From assembly GCA_963277665.1 (NCBI GenBank), contig OY728130.1, positions 1,365,910,393-1,365,974,392 of the forward strand: a DNA stretch of 64,000 nt. The letters run 5' to 3'. This document shows, one piece after another, positions 37,081-46,944 of this stretch. The position numbers and the translations under genes are program-made. Source of the stretch: Viscum album (taxonomy: Eukaryota > Streptophyta > Magnoliopsida > Santalales > Viscaceae). The stretch's first letter is position 1; each line of letters starts with the position of its first letter. Under the pieces are notes generated by a model. It ran no database searches and was not told where the DNA came from. It saw only the letters and a list, made by a program, of their open reading frames with translations.

Positions 37081-37616
37081 TTGTAACCAGGGTTATATAG
37101 CTTACATGTGTCAAAATTGGCTATTTAATATGACACCATCAATCGATGTGGTAAAACACCGTTTACATTGATGTTGACATTTTAAATGATCAATTTCTCT
37201 TCCCTGAAGAAGATGTTAGTTGCATAGACATATATGAAAACCATGGCTCACTAAAAAATCACAGGAAACATAGGCAATGTAAGCAATGAAATTCACTTAT
37301 ATGAAATGACATATGCATGGAATGTGAATCCTAGGTGCCTATAATGATGAATGTAACAATTATCCTTACCATAATGGGATAGGATAGAATATCAATAGAG
37401 TATAACGAACCTCAAAAATCATTTTCATCACCCAATGATGAAAGTATATCAACTGTAATATGCGAAATACAGAACAATAATTTCTCATTCTTGGGCAACG
37501 TGTTTTTTACCCCGAACGTGGGTTAGCTACTCCTAGGCATGACTTATAACCAAGTTACAACACGTTCCTAATCTCATGTCTAAATTTACCAAACAATAAA
37601 ACAAAAAATAAAACCC

Positions 37617-39680
37617 CTCAAATACCACTTTGTGACATCCTAGACCAGGTAAACTCCTAAATAACCGAACCCAATTGGTCACATGGCCTCAAGCACGTCT
37701 CCCTATATGCCATAGTTTTTCGACTTGCAGCAAGAGCCTAGGGTGTGTCAATGGGGAGAATATACCCTCAGGTCATAGTGGATCACATCGGAGATAAAAT
37801 ATGGATAAACAATGGGAGTATAATAATAATGGATAATAAGGTAGAGGAAATAAGAATAATAATCAAGAAATTAATAATCATCAAAAGTTGAAAATTGTAT
37901 CATATACAAAAGATAGTGGCATGTCTCTACAAAAAGAAAACTCGGCATACATGGAAGTAGGAAGACGGTAAAATACATGATATACAAAAGAATAAAAATG
38001 GTAAAAAACTATCCAAGCATCCCAAGCACTGGCCTAATCATCTACTACCAATCTCACATCCTAAAGTAAGAAAGTTAGGAGTCTAAAGAGGGATGCATCC
38101 CTTTGTCCACACCTGTAATCATATAATCTGTCTGGGTACTAACGGTGTCCTAGATGGGGTGTGAGATAAATCTCTGTAGGCCACCACCAATGGTGTCTAT
38201 ACAAATCTAGTCTGTGAATATAAACTGTAACGGTGTGCATGTATATCAAAAGTAAAGAAATGCTAATGTGAACAACCCATGCCTTCAGCCATTGCTGGAA
38301 ATGTCTTTGAACAGGCGATCATTTAATTATTAGCAAGGGGTTATGAATTGTGATATATTGGCAATCATGGAGTAATAATGATGATGATAATATAAAATAG
38401 GATCCAAGGATTACCAAGGCATCCATGACCTCAGGGGTCGAGCCAACTCATAGTAGTAAATCTTGTAGCCTGACTATAAGGGTGTGAGTGAAATCTAAGG
38501 GATAACCCAGGGAATTCCACTATAAAAAATTCTAACTGAGTCCATGGATCTCATCCATAGTAAACCTGAGCTAAGTATGACTAGGCCCAATAGGGTGAAT
38601 ATGTGGTGTAACGTGTCTGAAGACATCAATCTGAATCCAAGGAGTGTATCCAAGAAATTTTAATATCCAAAAAATATGTTAAGTGAATCATCAGTACATC
38701 ATCGAGGCATTTACATAATAAGACAAGGGCTTGATTATGTTGTGGGTATCTCCCACGATAATCAGCTCAATGAATCAGAATGGCATCCTCTGAGTGCTAA
38801 AGGAATTCCCACAAGAATCCAAGGTGGGCTCAAGTTTGAACGTTCCAATATAGATGAAAAATGTCTAAATGAAATAGCCACCTTATACTCATTTCATTTA
38901 TATACATATGTCATCATAGGTCATGTAATACTCATGCCAATTTCAATTCATTAGGTTCATTCCATTACCTTTCATCATAAGTGACAAGGTGAATTAAGGA
39001 CATACAGCCCTTTTTAAATTAAATTCCAAGGATAAGGGCCAAGTAATAATCATATAAATATTTACATTCCATTACACAATTTAATATTCATTTATTAAAT
39101 TGGAGCACTTGCCTTATTAAAGGTCAAGTTGATCATAACCTAATGGTGCCTCAAATAATCACATCATTGGTTACTAAAGGCATAAGAAAGGACGCACCCT
39201 ACATGGTGCAATCAAAATTGAGGCTTTAACCTCCAATGGTGTCAAATGGTGTCAATGGTGCCTTAGAATACAATTTAGTAGATTGAATTTAAGGATGGTT
39301 AATTTAAGAAGCAACGCCCGGTGAAACTAGAATGCACACAAAGGAAACAATTTATAAATGGTGAGACTTTTAGGGATAAGTCATAGACCACCTATCTTAT
39401 GCCTGTAGTAGATGCCTCATCCAGTATTGGCCCTTAGTTTGGCCTGGTTCGGAAGGAAATAGAAGAGTAGACAGACTCCCTTAAAATAGGGCATATGAGC
39501 TCACACCAAAATAACATTGTCGGTAGAGATACAATCGATGAAAGGAGCCTGAGGAGAGGAGAGCTTACCGATAGCTATCCAACGAGACAAACAGATCTTG
39601 ATTCCGAGTCTAGATGAAGAAACGGGGTCAGAGCCTATGTGATTTGGCTTGAGGATGCTTCAATGGGAGAAAAAGGGAGA
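37617..39680 (-). mobile_element. Relic of a gypsy primer-binding site and LTR, copy 2
   Basis: TACCACTTTGTGACATCC at 37623-37640 is a second LTR/primer-site junction in the same orientation as the one at 35297. Downstream sequence is LTR-like and non-coding. The open frame at 38676-38954 shows no known motif. The far end is unclear. Confidence 0.4.
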
Positions 39681-39779
39681 GGTTGTTGTCTGCTGGAGGA
39701 AGAAAAGAAAGAGGGGTGAGGCATTTTAAAGGAGTAAGGAAAAAATGCTCATTTCGTCCAATTTTTAAGGAGGCTCATG

Positions 39780-40050
39780 GTTTGGTTGCATGTTTGGCTA
39801 AATCGTGCGCCAACCGTGTATGGACTACTCTCCAAGGAAGGGACTCGCACGGTTCATGTGCACGGTTTGAGAAACCGTGCACAAACCGTGTCATTTTCCT
39901 TCGGCGAAGTCTGTAGTTTTTTTTGTGCACGGTTGTGTGCCATGAGTTGCACGGTTTCATCAAACCATGTAGCTCTAAGTAGTGCATTGGACGACCCCGC
40001 ACGGTTTCATCAAATCATGCAGACTGGGCAGCACGATTTCTATTAACCAT
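39780..40050. repeat. Cluster of GCACGGTTT palindromic repeats
   Basis: At least six copies of GCACGGTTT or its complement AAACCGTGC, including the palindrome TGCACGGTTTGAGAAACCGT at 39860-39879, and TTGCACGGTTTCATCAAACC repeated near 39948 and 39997. Probably part of a decayed LTR. Confidence 0.6.
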
Positions 40051-40161
40051 GTTTCCCATTTCTTTACTGTATAGCCTTACAACATATTCATATTAGGTCA
40101 AAACCAAGGAATTAAACTGAAAATTAAAGGAATCGTACCTTAAAGAAAAATCAGGTTCTTA

Positions 40162-40855
40162 CAGAAACCAAGAGATGCCACTAACGAAGGAACTTGAGAC
40201 AGGCTGAGTTGAAAACACCGCTCTGGGATGGAATCTGAGTAAGCACGTACCCAAGCAAGGGCCAACATTGGGTGAACAAAACCAATAATCTATCCTTAAA
40301 AATGACGAGAATATAGATTAGCGAAGGGTGGGGGCAGAAAACGAGGAAGAAACAGGGAAGTGGAGAAACATAAGTCCATCGTGGAGGGGATACAACCGGA
40401 GCAGGAAGGTTGGACCGCCTGGGAGAAGCCCTAAAGAGCGATCAAGGACGAGAGCGTCCTAGGAGAAAACAAAGACATCTTGAATCCTTGTTTTAGGGTC
40501 ATTTGTTTAGTCAGTCTGGAGTTTTTTTAGTTAGTTATATTTATGGTAAGTACTATGAACATGTGTTTGGACTGTTTTTATGCTTATTGGTATTCATATA
40601 AAGATGAGGTTATTCTTCTTTTATGTTATTATTCAGTTATATGAGGCATCATGAGTGTACAAGTTACTTTATATAGCATACAAATTGTATGTTCATTTTG
40701 GAAACGTTTGATGTACAGACATGTCATTCCGGATTCTCGACAAAATCTAACTATAATTGTTTACTAGTCCGTAAGTGGGTAAATTATTTTACAATGATAG
40801 ATTGAGACTTGCGGCACTAGTCAGGATCGAGGAACACGCTTGGGGTTAGTGAGAG
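40162..40855. repeat. Direct repeat copy 2 (~0.7 kb)
   Basis: Partner of 31816-32518, same orientation, about 8.3 kb away. Its right end runs into the 277-bp tandem duplication. Confidence 0.75.
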
Positions 40856-41384
40856 TCAAATTCTAGTATTCATATTGAACCTCTCTCACCCTCTCTCACC
40901 CTTCCATTATGAGAAAGAAGTAAATCATATTGTTGTCACCATACTTGGTGAAGGTTCTTGGTGGACAAGATTCATCGTCCAATCAATGCGCCAATCGTCT
41001 AGTTTCGTCAGTTTTATCTTTTATTGGATTTTATTTGAAAGAGTTGTAAAAGTTTTGATTGAGTTGTAACACCAACTCACATACTAGTTATGGTTTCAAC
41101 AAAACAAGGAACACGCTTGGGGTTAGTGAGAGTCAAATTCTAGTATTCATATTGAACCTCTCTCACCCTCTCTCACTCTTCCATTATGAGAAAGAAGTAA
41201 ATCATATTGTTGTCACCATACTTGGTGAAGGTTCTTGGTGGACAAGATTCATCGTCCAATCAATGCGCCAATCGTCTAGTTTCGTCAGTTTTATCTTTTA
41301 TTGGATTTTATTTGAAAGAGTTGTAAAAGTTTTGATTGAGTTGTAACACCAACTCACATACTAGTTATGGTTTCAACAAAACAT
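40831..41384. repeat. Tandem duplication, two 277-bp copies
   Basis: Copies at 40831-41107 and 41108-41384 are almost identical (one visible difference: CTCTCACCC against CTCTCACTC). Each contains the same small plus-strand open frame (ending LFERVVKVLIEL), which I do not take as a gene. The near identity shows that the duplication is recent. Confidence 0.9.
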
Positions 41385-41898
41385 AGTGTTGGTTATGGTC
41401 ATCTAATCAATCTAATCAAAAAACAAATACACATGGGTTGTATCTCTTAATATAATAAGGTTGTCACTGGTTTCAAAATTCAGGTCAATGACATGTCTTT
41501 TCATTCTCAGACCTTGCTATTTTATCTAATTTATAAAACAGATCCAATGTTATGAATTACAATGTTTTTAACAAAACACAACATTGGGTGTTTTCCTTCA
41601 CCTCTATACATCACAGTAAAGGATAAAGGAAGGACCTTTAAAACAAAATTTGGAGCAGACGTACCCTGTTTTCCAGGAACTGCAAAAGCTGCCAGCTATG
41701 GGTTCGGCCAATCCCCTAAAAGCGACGCACTCACCATAAACAAATAAAAAACAAACCACCCACCAGCCAGCCCTTCCGTACCAGTCAGACAGAAGAGAGG
41801 ACTAAGGCTACATTCTATGAACAATGCTATAATCATTTCATGATTCCAATCTCTGTACACCCCGAGACAACCGACGAGCAGACAGCTCCAATGGAGGA
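41385..41898. other. Downstream flank of the host gene
   Basis: Non-repetitive sequence, presumably the 3' UTR and flank of the minus-strand gene at 41899-42435. No clear polyadenylation signal or other gene was found. Confidence 0.5.
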
Positions 41899-42435
41899 TC
41901 ACCGGAGACCAACCTCGCTTTCTTCTTCTTCTTCTTCTTCGCCCAAGAATACTGCTAGCATCCTATCATCCCAGTCGCACTCGCACTCGGATGAACCAGC
42001 GGGAGCCCCGCCGCCCTCCCCACTCGCCTCGGGGACGACCGCCGTTGATCCGGCGAGTTCCGCGGCGCCGGCGGTGTCGACGCTGGCCATGGCGGAGGCG
42101 TCGGCGACGGAGAAGGAGGACCCGCACGTCTCCTCGTTGCCGTTGATGGTGATGTAGGCGGACGAGGATTGGAAGATGTGCGCCGGCGAGTAGGGGTCGT
42201 GGATGAACCTGACCGCGCCGGGGCTCGGCGGCTCCGCCTCCTCGTCCAGCAGCCTCGCCAGCACCCCGGCCATGTCGTCCTCCACGCACAGCCATGCCAA
42301 AATGCTCCCGCCCTCCGCCGCCCCTCCCGCCACCATTTCCTCGTAGTCTCCGGCAGCTGCCGACGCCGGCTGAGGCTGAGCAAGGGCGGAGCGGCCGGCG
42401 GTCTCGTATTCATCTCCTTCAACAGGCTCCCCCAT
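41899..42435 (-). CDS. Host-like gene, uncharacterised acidic 178-aa protein
   Basis: This is the only intact, non-transposon reading frame. It has no stops, is very GC-rich in the third codon position, and is framed by AT-rich DNA. I chose the ATG at 42435 (MGEPVEGDEYETAG) because a TATA box lies about 60 bp upstream; the frame stays open upstream to an ATG at 42639, but that ATG lies beyond the promoter motifs. Features: Ala/Gly/Glu-rich N-terminus; GGSILAWLCVEDDMAGVLAR then LLDEEAEPP; a conserved-looking middle, VRFIHDPYSPAHIFQSSSAY followed by ITINGNEETCGSSFS and ASAMASVD; a Gly/Ala linker; and an acidic end, CDWDDRMLAVFLG followed by seven Glu. No signal peptide or membrane segment. The composition and motif look like a small plant-specific nuclear or regulatory protein, but I do not recognise the family. 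Single exon as far as can be seen. Confidence 0.7.
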   Translation of the reverse strand: MGEPVEGDEYETAGRSALAQPQPASAAAGDYEEMVAGGAAEGGSILAWLCVEDDMAGVLARLLDEEAEPPSPGAVRFIHDPYSPAHIFQSSSAYITINGNEETCGSSFSVADASAMASVDTAGAAELAGSTAVVPEASGEGGGAPAGSSECECDWDDRMLAVFLGEEEEEEESEVGLR

Positions 42436-42494
42436 ACGGCCTTTAACGGAGAAAGAGCGGGGCGGTGCGTGAGGCGGGGGCCGCCGCCGCGGGG

Positions 42495-42602
42495 TATTTA
42501 TTACCAGAAAATCGCCGAGGGGTTGCCACGTGTCGGTGACGTTGAAAAGGGTCCGGTACGCGGCGAGGGATGGGGGTTGCGCGGCAACAAGCACCCACCA
42601 AT
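42495..42602 (-). promoter_or_regulatory. Promoter motifs of the host-like gene
   Basis: On the minus strand, AATAAATA (42502-42495) is a TATA-like box about 60 bp before the ATG. GACACGTGGC (42534-42525) is a G-box/ABRE core, with a TGACG-type motif next to it (the complement CGTCA, 42538-42542). ATTGG (42602-42598) is an inverted CCAAT box. The spacing is typical of a plant promoter and suggests possible abscisic-acid or stress control; this is inference. Confidence 0.5.
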
Positions 42603-43009
42603 CGATAACATTAATAAGTAATGTCATTAATAAAATCATATCAAAATAATATTTATTATTTATTACAATGATAGGTTACAGTCAAAGTAAAAAATTAAAA
42701 TGAAATTTAATTTTTTTTCACTGGATTTTGGGCCTAATAAATGAAGGGTGGGAAATAATATTTCTCGTAAACCTCATCTTAATAAATGGCGGGGGTGGTA
42801 GGTTTCAGCCTAATAAATCATTGGGTGTTAGTTTCTAATTAAGAGATAAAGCTCATTTTGTATGAAATAGTAATTGGGCCGAAAGGAAATAAAAGTAAAA
42901 ATATTATAATAGAAAAAATAGTTAAAATATCAAAATGTATTTATAATAACTCAATATTAAAATTAATAAAAAGTCACTAAAAGAACTTTAATGTGTTGAA
43001 TATTATGTT
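42603..43009. other. AT-rich upstream flank
   Basis: AT-rich, with short AATAAATGG(A/C)GGG-like repeats (CCTAATAAATGAAGGG, CTTAATAAATGGCGGG, CCTAATAAATC) at 42730-42830. No gene. Confidence 0.6.
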
Positions 43010-43167
43010 TTTCCACACAATTACTTTTGATTGTACACAAGAAATAAAATGACACCACCATCCATGATGTATGGGTAACCCCCCAAGGTTGCATCTAATA
43101 TGTCTAGTGAATAACACTGCAAGGACATATTATATTAACCATATTCATTATTCAATATGTGATCAAT
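43010..43167. repeat. Direct repeat R1
   Basis: Matches 43605-43744 plus 54849-54890 (R2, split by retrotransposon A). Shared words are TATGTCTAGTGAATAACACT and CAAGGACAT, then ATTAACCA and TTCAATATGTGA. Confidence 0.8.
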
Positions 43168-43420
43168 CACTACCACATAAATGAGTTTACACACACCACC
43201 CTTTAACAACGCTAAAAAAAACACTGATAAATGAGTACTTTTGACCGCACTAAAAAAAGCGTTGTCAAAAATAGCACTTTATCAACGTTTTTTTACCGCT
43301 AATAAAGACATTCTTTTATCAACTCTTTTTAACGCTGTTAAAAGTACCTCTATACCAACGATTTTTTAGAAGCACTGATAAAAACTCTCATTTATCAAGG
43401 CTTTTAAAAAAAATACATTT
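43168..43420 (+). mobile_element. CACTA terminus and subterminal repeats, truncated
   Basis: Begins CACTACCACATAAATGAG, matching the CACTACCACAAG end of E2. It is followed by ten or so CACTGATAAA / TTTATCAACG-type subterminal repeats. No matching right end is found before R2 starts at about 43605, so this is a fragment or deletion derivative of the E2/E3 family. Confidence 0.6.
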
Positions 43421-43744
43421 CATTAAAAATAATATATTAATATATAATTATATATTCATATTGATATAAATATAATATATATATATATATTTAAATATGT
43501 TTTAGATAAGGTTAAATAGACATTTACACTTAATATAAAACATATTTAGTGAAAATGGCTTATAAAATAATTAAAAAAATATTTTTAATTAATAATTTGC
43601 TAATTATGATTTTATGGACAATTCCTCTCATTGTACACAATAAATAAAATGACACGCATTAATTCAACCATCATCCATGATTTATGGTTGTGTAACCCCT
43701 AAGAGTGCATCTCATATGTCTAGTGAATAACACTACAAGGACAT

Positions 43745-46700
43745 TGTCACGACCCGTCCTCGGGGCTCGTGTCATGACTACCTCAATCCCGCCTTCCATA
43801 GGCCAGGAGATGCCGACTAGCACCAATGCATAATTTCCGATAAAAAGGGAAGGCATTACCTATGTAAAGTAAACAAACACACACAGAGTAAGCAAACAGA
43901 AATAAACACTAAGTAAAACTGGGTACAATAGTAAGTGCGGAAAAGTAAGTGGATCAGAATACAAACCCAAACTGAAAGTAAAGTACAACTGAAAAGGAAT
44001 TACAACAACTAAAAAGTAAAGCCGCAACGTCGGGCCGTCCACTGGAAGTCTCACCTGAAGGGTGGGTACAGATAGCCTCCACATCTCCTCGGGTCTAGCC
44101 GTCCGCTCCGTGTACGTCCCGCCCAGTGGTCCACCTCCAGGTACCGACTGCTCCACTAGCCTCTACCACGATCAGCGACGTCCGTCGTCTGCATCCAACA
44201 CAACGTAGTGCGGGCATAGCCCGTGCAGGGGTGAGTATACTCTACTCAGTAGGGACCCCGAGACCCCCGAAGGTCTCCCAGAATCCACAAAGGATAATCC
44301 ACAAAGGAAAGGTACAATAATGAAGTAACATCTGACACTACTTAGGTATATGCCCATATATATACCTAAGTCATCAATTCCAGTTCGGCTCCAACATCTG
44401 AGCCCAAGTTCGATCACGTCCACACAGGATAGCACAACACAATTCACATAGGAAAACAAGTCAATCATATCGAAGATAATGATTGAAAATCAAGATTCAC
44501 CTCACACAGGTATACTTCTTCGAAAGACGATAGAGATGATCAGATGTAGCCACTGAATCATCTAAGCCGTCGGACCCACACAGGATCGATAGGTACTAAC
44601 CCCCGCAATGACCCACAAAGGATCGATAGGTACTAACCCCCGCAATGACCCACACAGGATCTGACCCACACAGGATGGGTATGCGTTGAGCGCTGACCCA
44701 CACAGGATCGGTAGCACTAATCCACGTAGGATCGCTGACTGCTGTAGTCATCGCCGTCGAACCCACGGAGGATTTCCGTACTGTCTTCATTGTCGTCGCA
44801 GTCGCAACCAGCTCTAGGGTTCCCGCACACAACAAGCTTGTTCGGGAGAGTCCGCTCCACGAGCCAAGGGGCTGATACATCAACTGTCACGACGTCCGAA
44901 GTTGATGTATCCAAAAGTTCCGTATCGTCAACAGGAACTCAACGTCACAGATGACGCGTCAATCAGACGTCCGGTCTGTGAGTTATTGGCTTTTTCGTCC
45001 TAGGGGCCCGGTTGATTTTTAAGTCAAAACCAACCCGACCGTACTCCAACTACGTCCAAACATCGAGCAGAGTAAGCCAAAAGGTCCGTCTCATTAAGAG
45101 GAATCCATTAAAGTCGACGGCACGTCAATCGGACGTCCGGAGCTCAAGTTATAAGCGTTTCCGCTTCGAGGGCCCGGTTGGTTTCGTGTATGAACCAACC
45201 CGGCCGAACCCAAAGTTCTCCAAAACCTTGAGTGTAATATATCGAAACGACCGTCTTGATCCAAGGATCGTATCGCAGTTGACAGTGCGTCGATCGGAGG
45301 TCCGCAACCCAAGTTATGGGCAAAAGACCGAAAGAGGTCCGAAAAAATAGGGGGTTCGGGCCCAGTCCGACCCGGCCCGATACCCCCTGGGTCGGCTCGA
45401 CCCGATGGGCGCGGCCCGGCGCGGCCTGGGTGCGGCCCGACCTGGCGCGCTCGGCCTGGCCAGCGTGGCCAGGCGGCTTGGACGTAACGGCCGAGCGGAA
45501 GAGGGGGGGGGGGGGCGCTGCCCCCCTGTTTGGCAAACCGCGGCCCCCATGTGGGGGGCCGCTCCTTTGGTCGGCCGGGGGTTACGACCCCCGGTTCTTC
45601 GTTCGGCCGGCCCGGCTGGCCGGCCGTGCTGCTGCCACGGGACCCCGCTGTCCCGCCCTCCTGCTCCGGTGCCGGTGGCTGGTAGCCGGCCGCCGCTCCC
45701 TGCTCCGTCGCGGCCAAAGGCCGCGGCCTTGGTCCGACCGGCGCGGCGTGACGGCGCCGCGCCCCTCCGTCGCGGCCCGCTCCGGCCGCGGTGTCTTCGC
45801 GGTTTCCCGGCGCGGCACGACGGTGCCGCGCTGCTTTGCCGTGGTTCTCTCGTTTCCGTGCGTTGCGACAACACCGCGCCATCTCCGTTCCAAACCACAA
45901 CGAAGGACAACAAAATAATAAGGGAGGGGGGTCGGCCGTGTTTGTGCGGTCCGGCCCCCTCCCGTTAATCGATAGCATGCGGCTAAAGTTAAACGATGAA
46001 CACCCAAAATTATTCACGACATATAATCAAACCCCAACCTCGAAGAAAAGGTTGAACGAAGGTTCGTTGCGGAATTGAACGTCGAGGAAGAAGGCGTCGC
46101 AGAAGAGGGTTCCGTACACGCTTGACGGAGATCGTCCGGGGTGAGGTGGCGTCTCACACTGGCTGCGGAGAGGAGTAGAAGGACACGTCGTCTTTCTTTG
46201 GTGTTGGCGTTCTTCGTTGGAGAGTGGCGTTCTTCACGTTCTTCAACGTGGAAGATGCACTTCTCCAGAGGAAGATTGCTCCCTCTCTGAAAAACCCAAC
46301 ACCACGAAACAACCCCCAAATAAAATAAGTGTTATGCTTATTTTATTATAACTTGCCATGCATTTAAATTTTTAAAATTCAAATGCTTAACTTCCAAAAT
46401 AAATGGCATGCTTTAATGTGAAGGAAGTCACATCATTTAATACACGAGGGTTTAAAGGGGAAGAGTTATGGGGGTTTAGAGAATTTGAAGAGGCGGAGTT
46501 CGTGTGGGCCCCACCACACTCTTAACCTCTCATGGGTAGTTCCCCAACTTCCACTCAAAGGATATAACCACTTGAAAATAAAATTGTAGCTCAATTTTAT
46601 TTTTACCTTCCACAATTTTTAACATCTCCTCCTGAGCAAATGCAACCCCCAAAAAGGTGTTTTTAACAATTATCGGCGCTGCAGTTTCATCGGTGCTCTC

Positions 46701-46897
46701 AAATTTCAATTCCGAGCACCAGATCAAAAGTTAGAAAAACCCGCTCGTCCGTTCACTGAACGTACCCGAGCTAAATTTTAGAAAGTTATTCCGGGCACTC
46801 CGGGCCTCGGAATCAGATGCCGTCAGAAACTGCGTTCTTGTAAAATCCCAAAGAAAATTAAGAAAAAAATTTCCCTTGAATTTTACGGCTCTTTACA
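43745..46897 (-). repeat. 3' LTR of element A (3153 bp)
   Basis: TG...CA ends in element orientation. It includes a very GC-rich block (about 45300-45900), a run of G at 45505-45517, and tandem GACCCACACAGGATCG-type units at 44570-44735. It aligns end to end with 51740-54848, with scattered substitutions and small indels. Confidence 0.95.
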
Positions 46898-46930
46898 TTA
46901 CTCCCACCTCAGGGCTTTACGTCCCCGTAA
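46898..46930 (-). other. Polypurine tract of element A
   Basis: The minus strand reads CTGAGGTGGGAGTAA directly before the 3' LTR start TGTAAAG, the place and composition expected for the plus-strand primer. Confidence 0.7.
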
Positions 46931-46944
46931 AGATATATCAAAAA

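Noticed and set aside
40875..41346. Two nearly identical small proteins
   Set aside because: They are created by the 277-bp tandem duplication of non-coding sequence; no motif or codon bias supports translation.
41840..42621. Other long frames overlapping the host-like gene (41955-42422 minus, 41966-42295 minus, 42169-42621 plus, 41840-42157 plus)
   Set aside because: They are shadows of the GC-rich gene, with Arg/Pro-rich composition and no conserved-looking core.
42436..42639. Upstream extension (68 aa) of the host-like gene to an ATG at 42639
   Set aside because: It would run through the TATA, G-box and CCAAT motifs and has a different amino-acid composition.
45094..46017. Long overlapping open frames (up to 307 aa) on both strands in the LTR of element A
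   Set aside because: Extreme GC content removes stops from all frames; the composition is Arg/Pro/Gly-rich, and the homologous frame in the other LTR (53308-53957) is broken.
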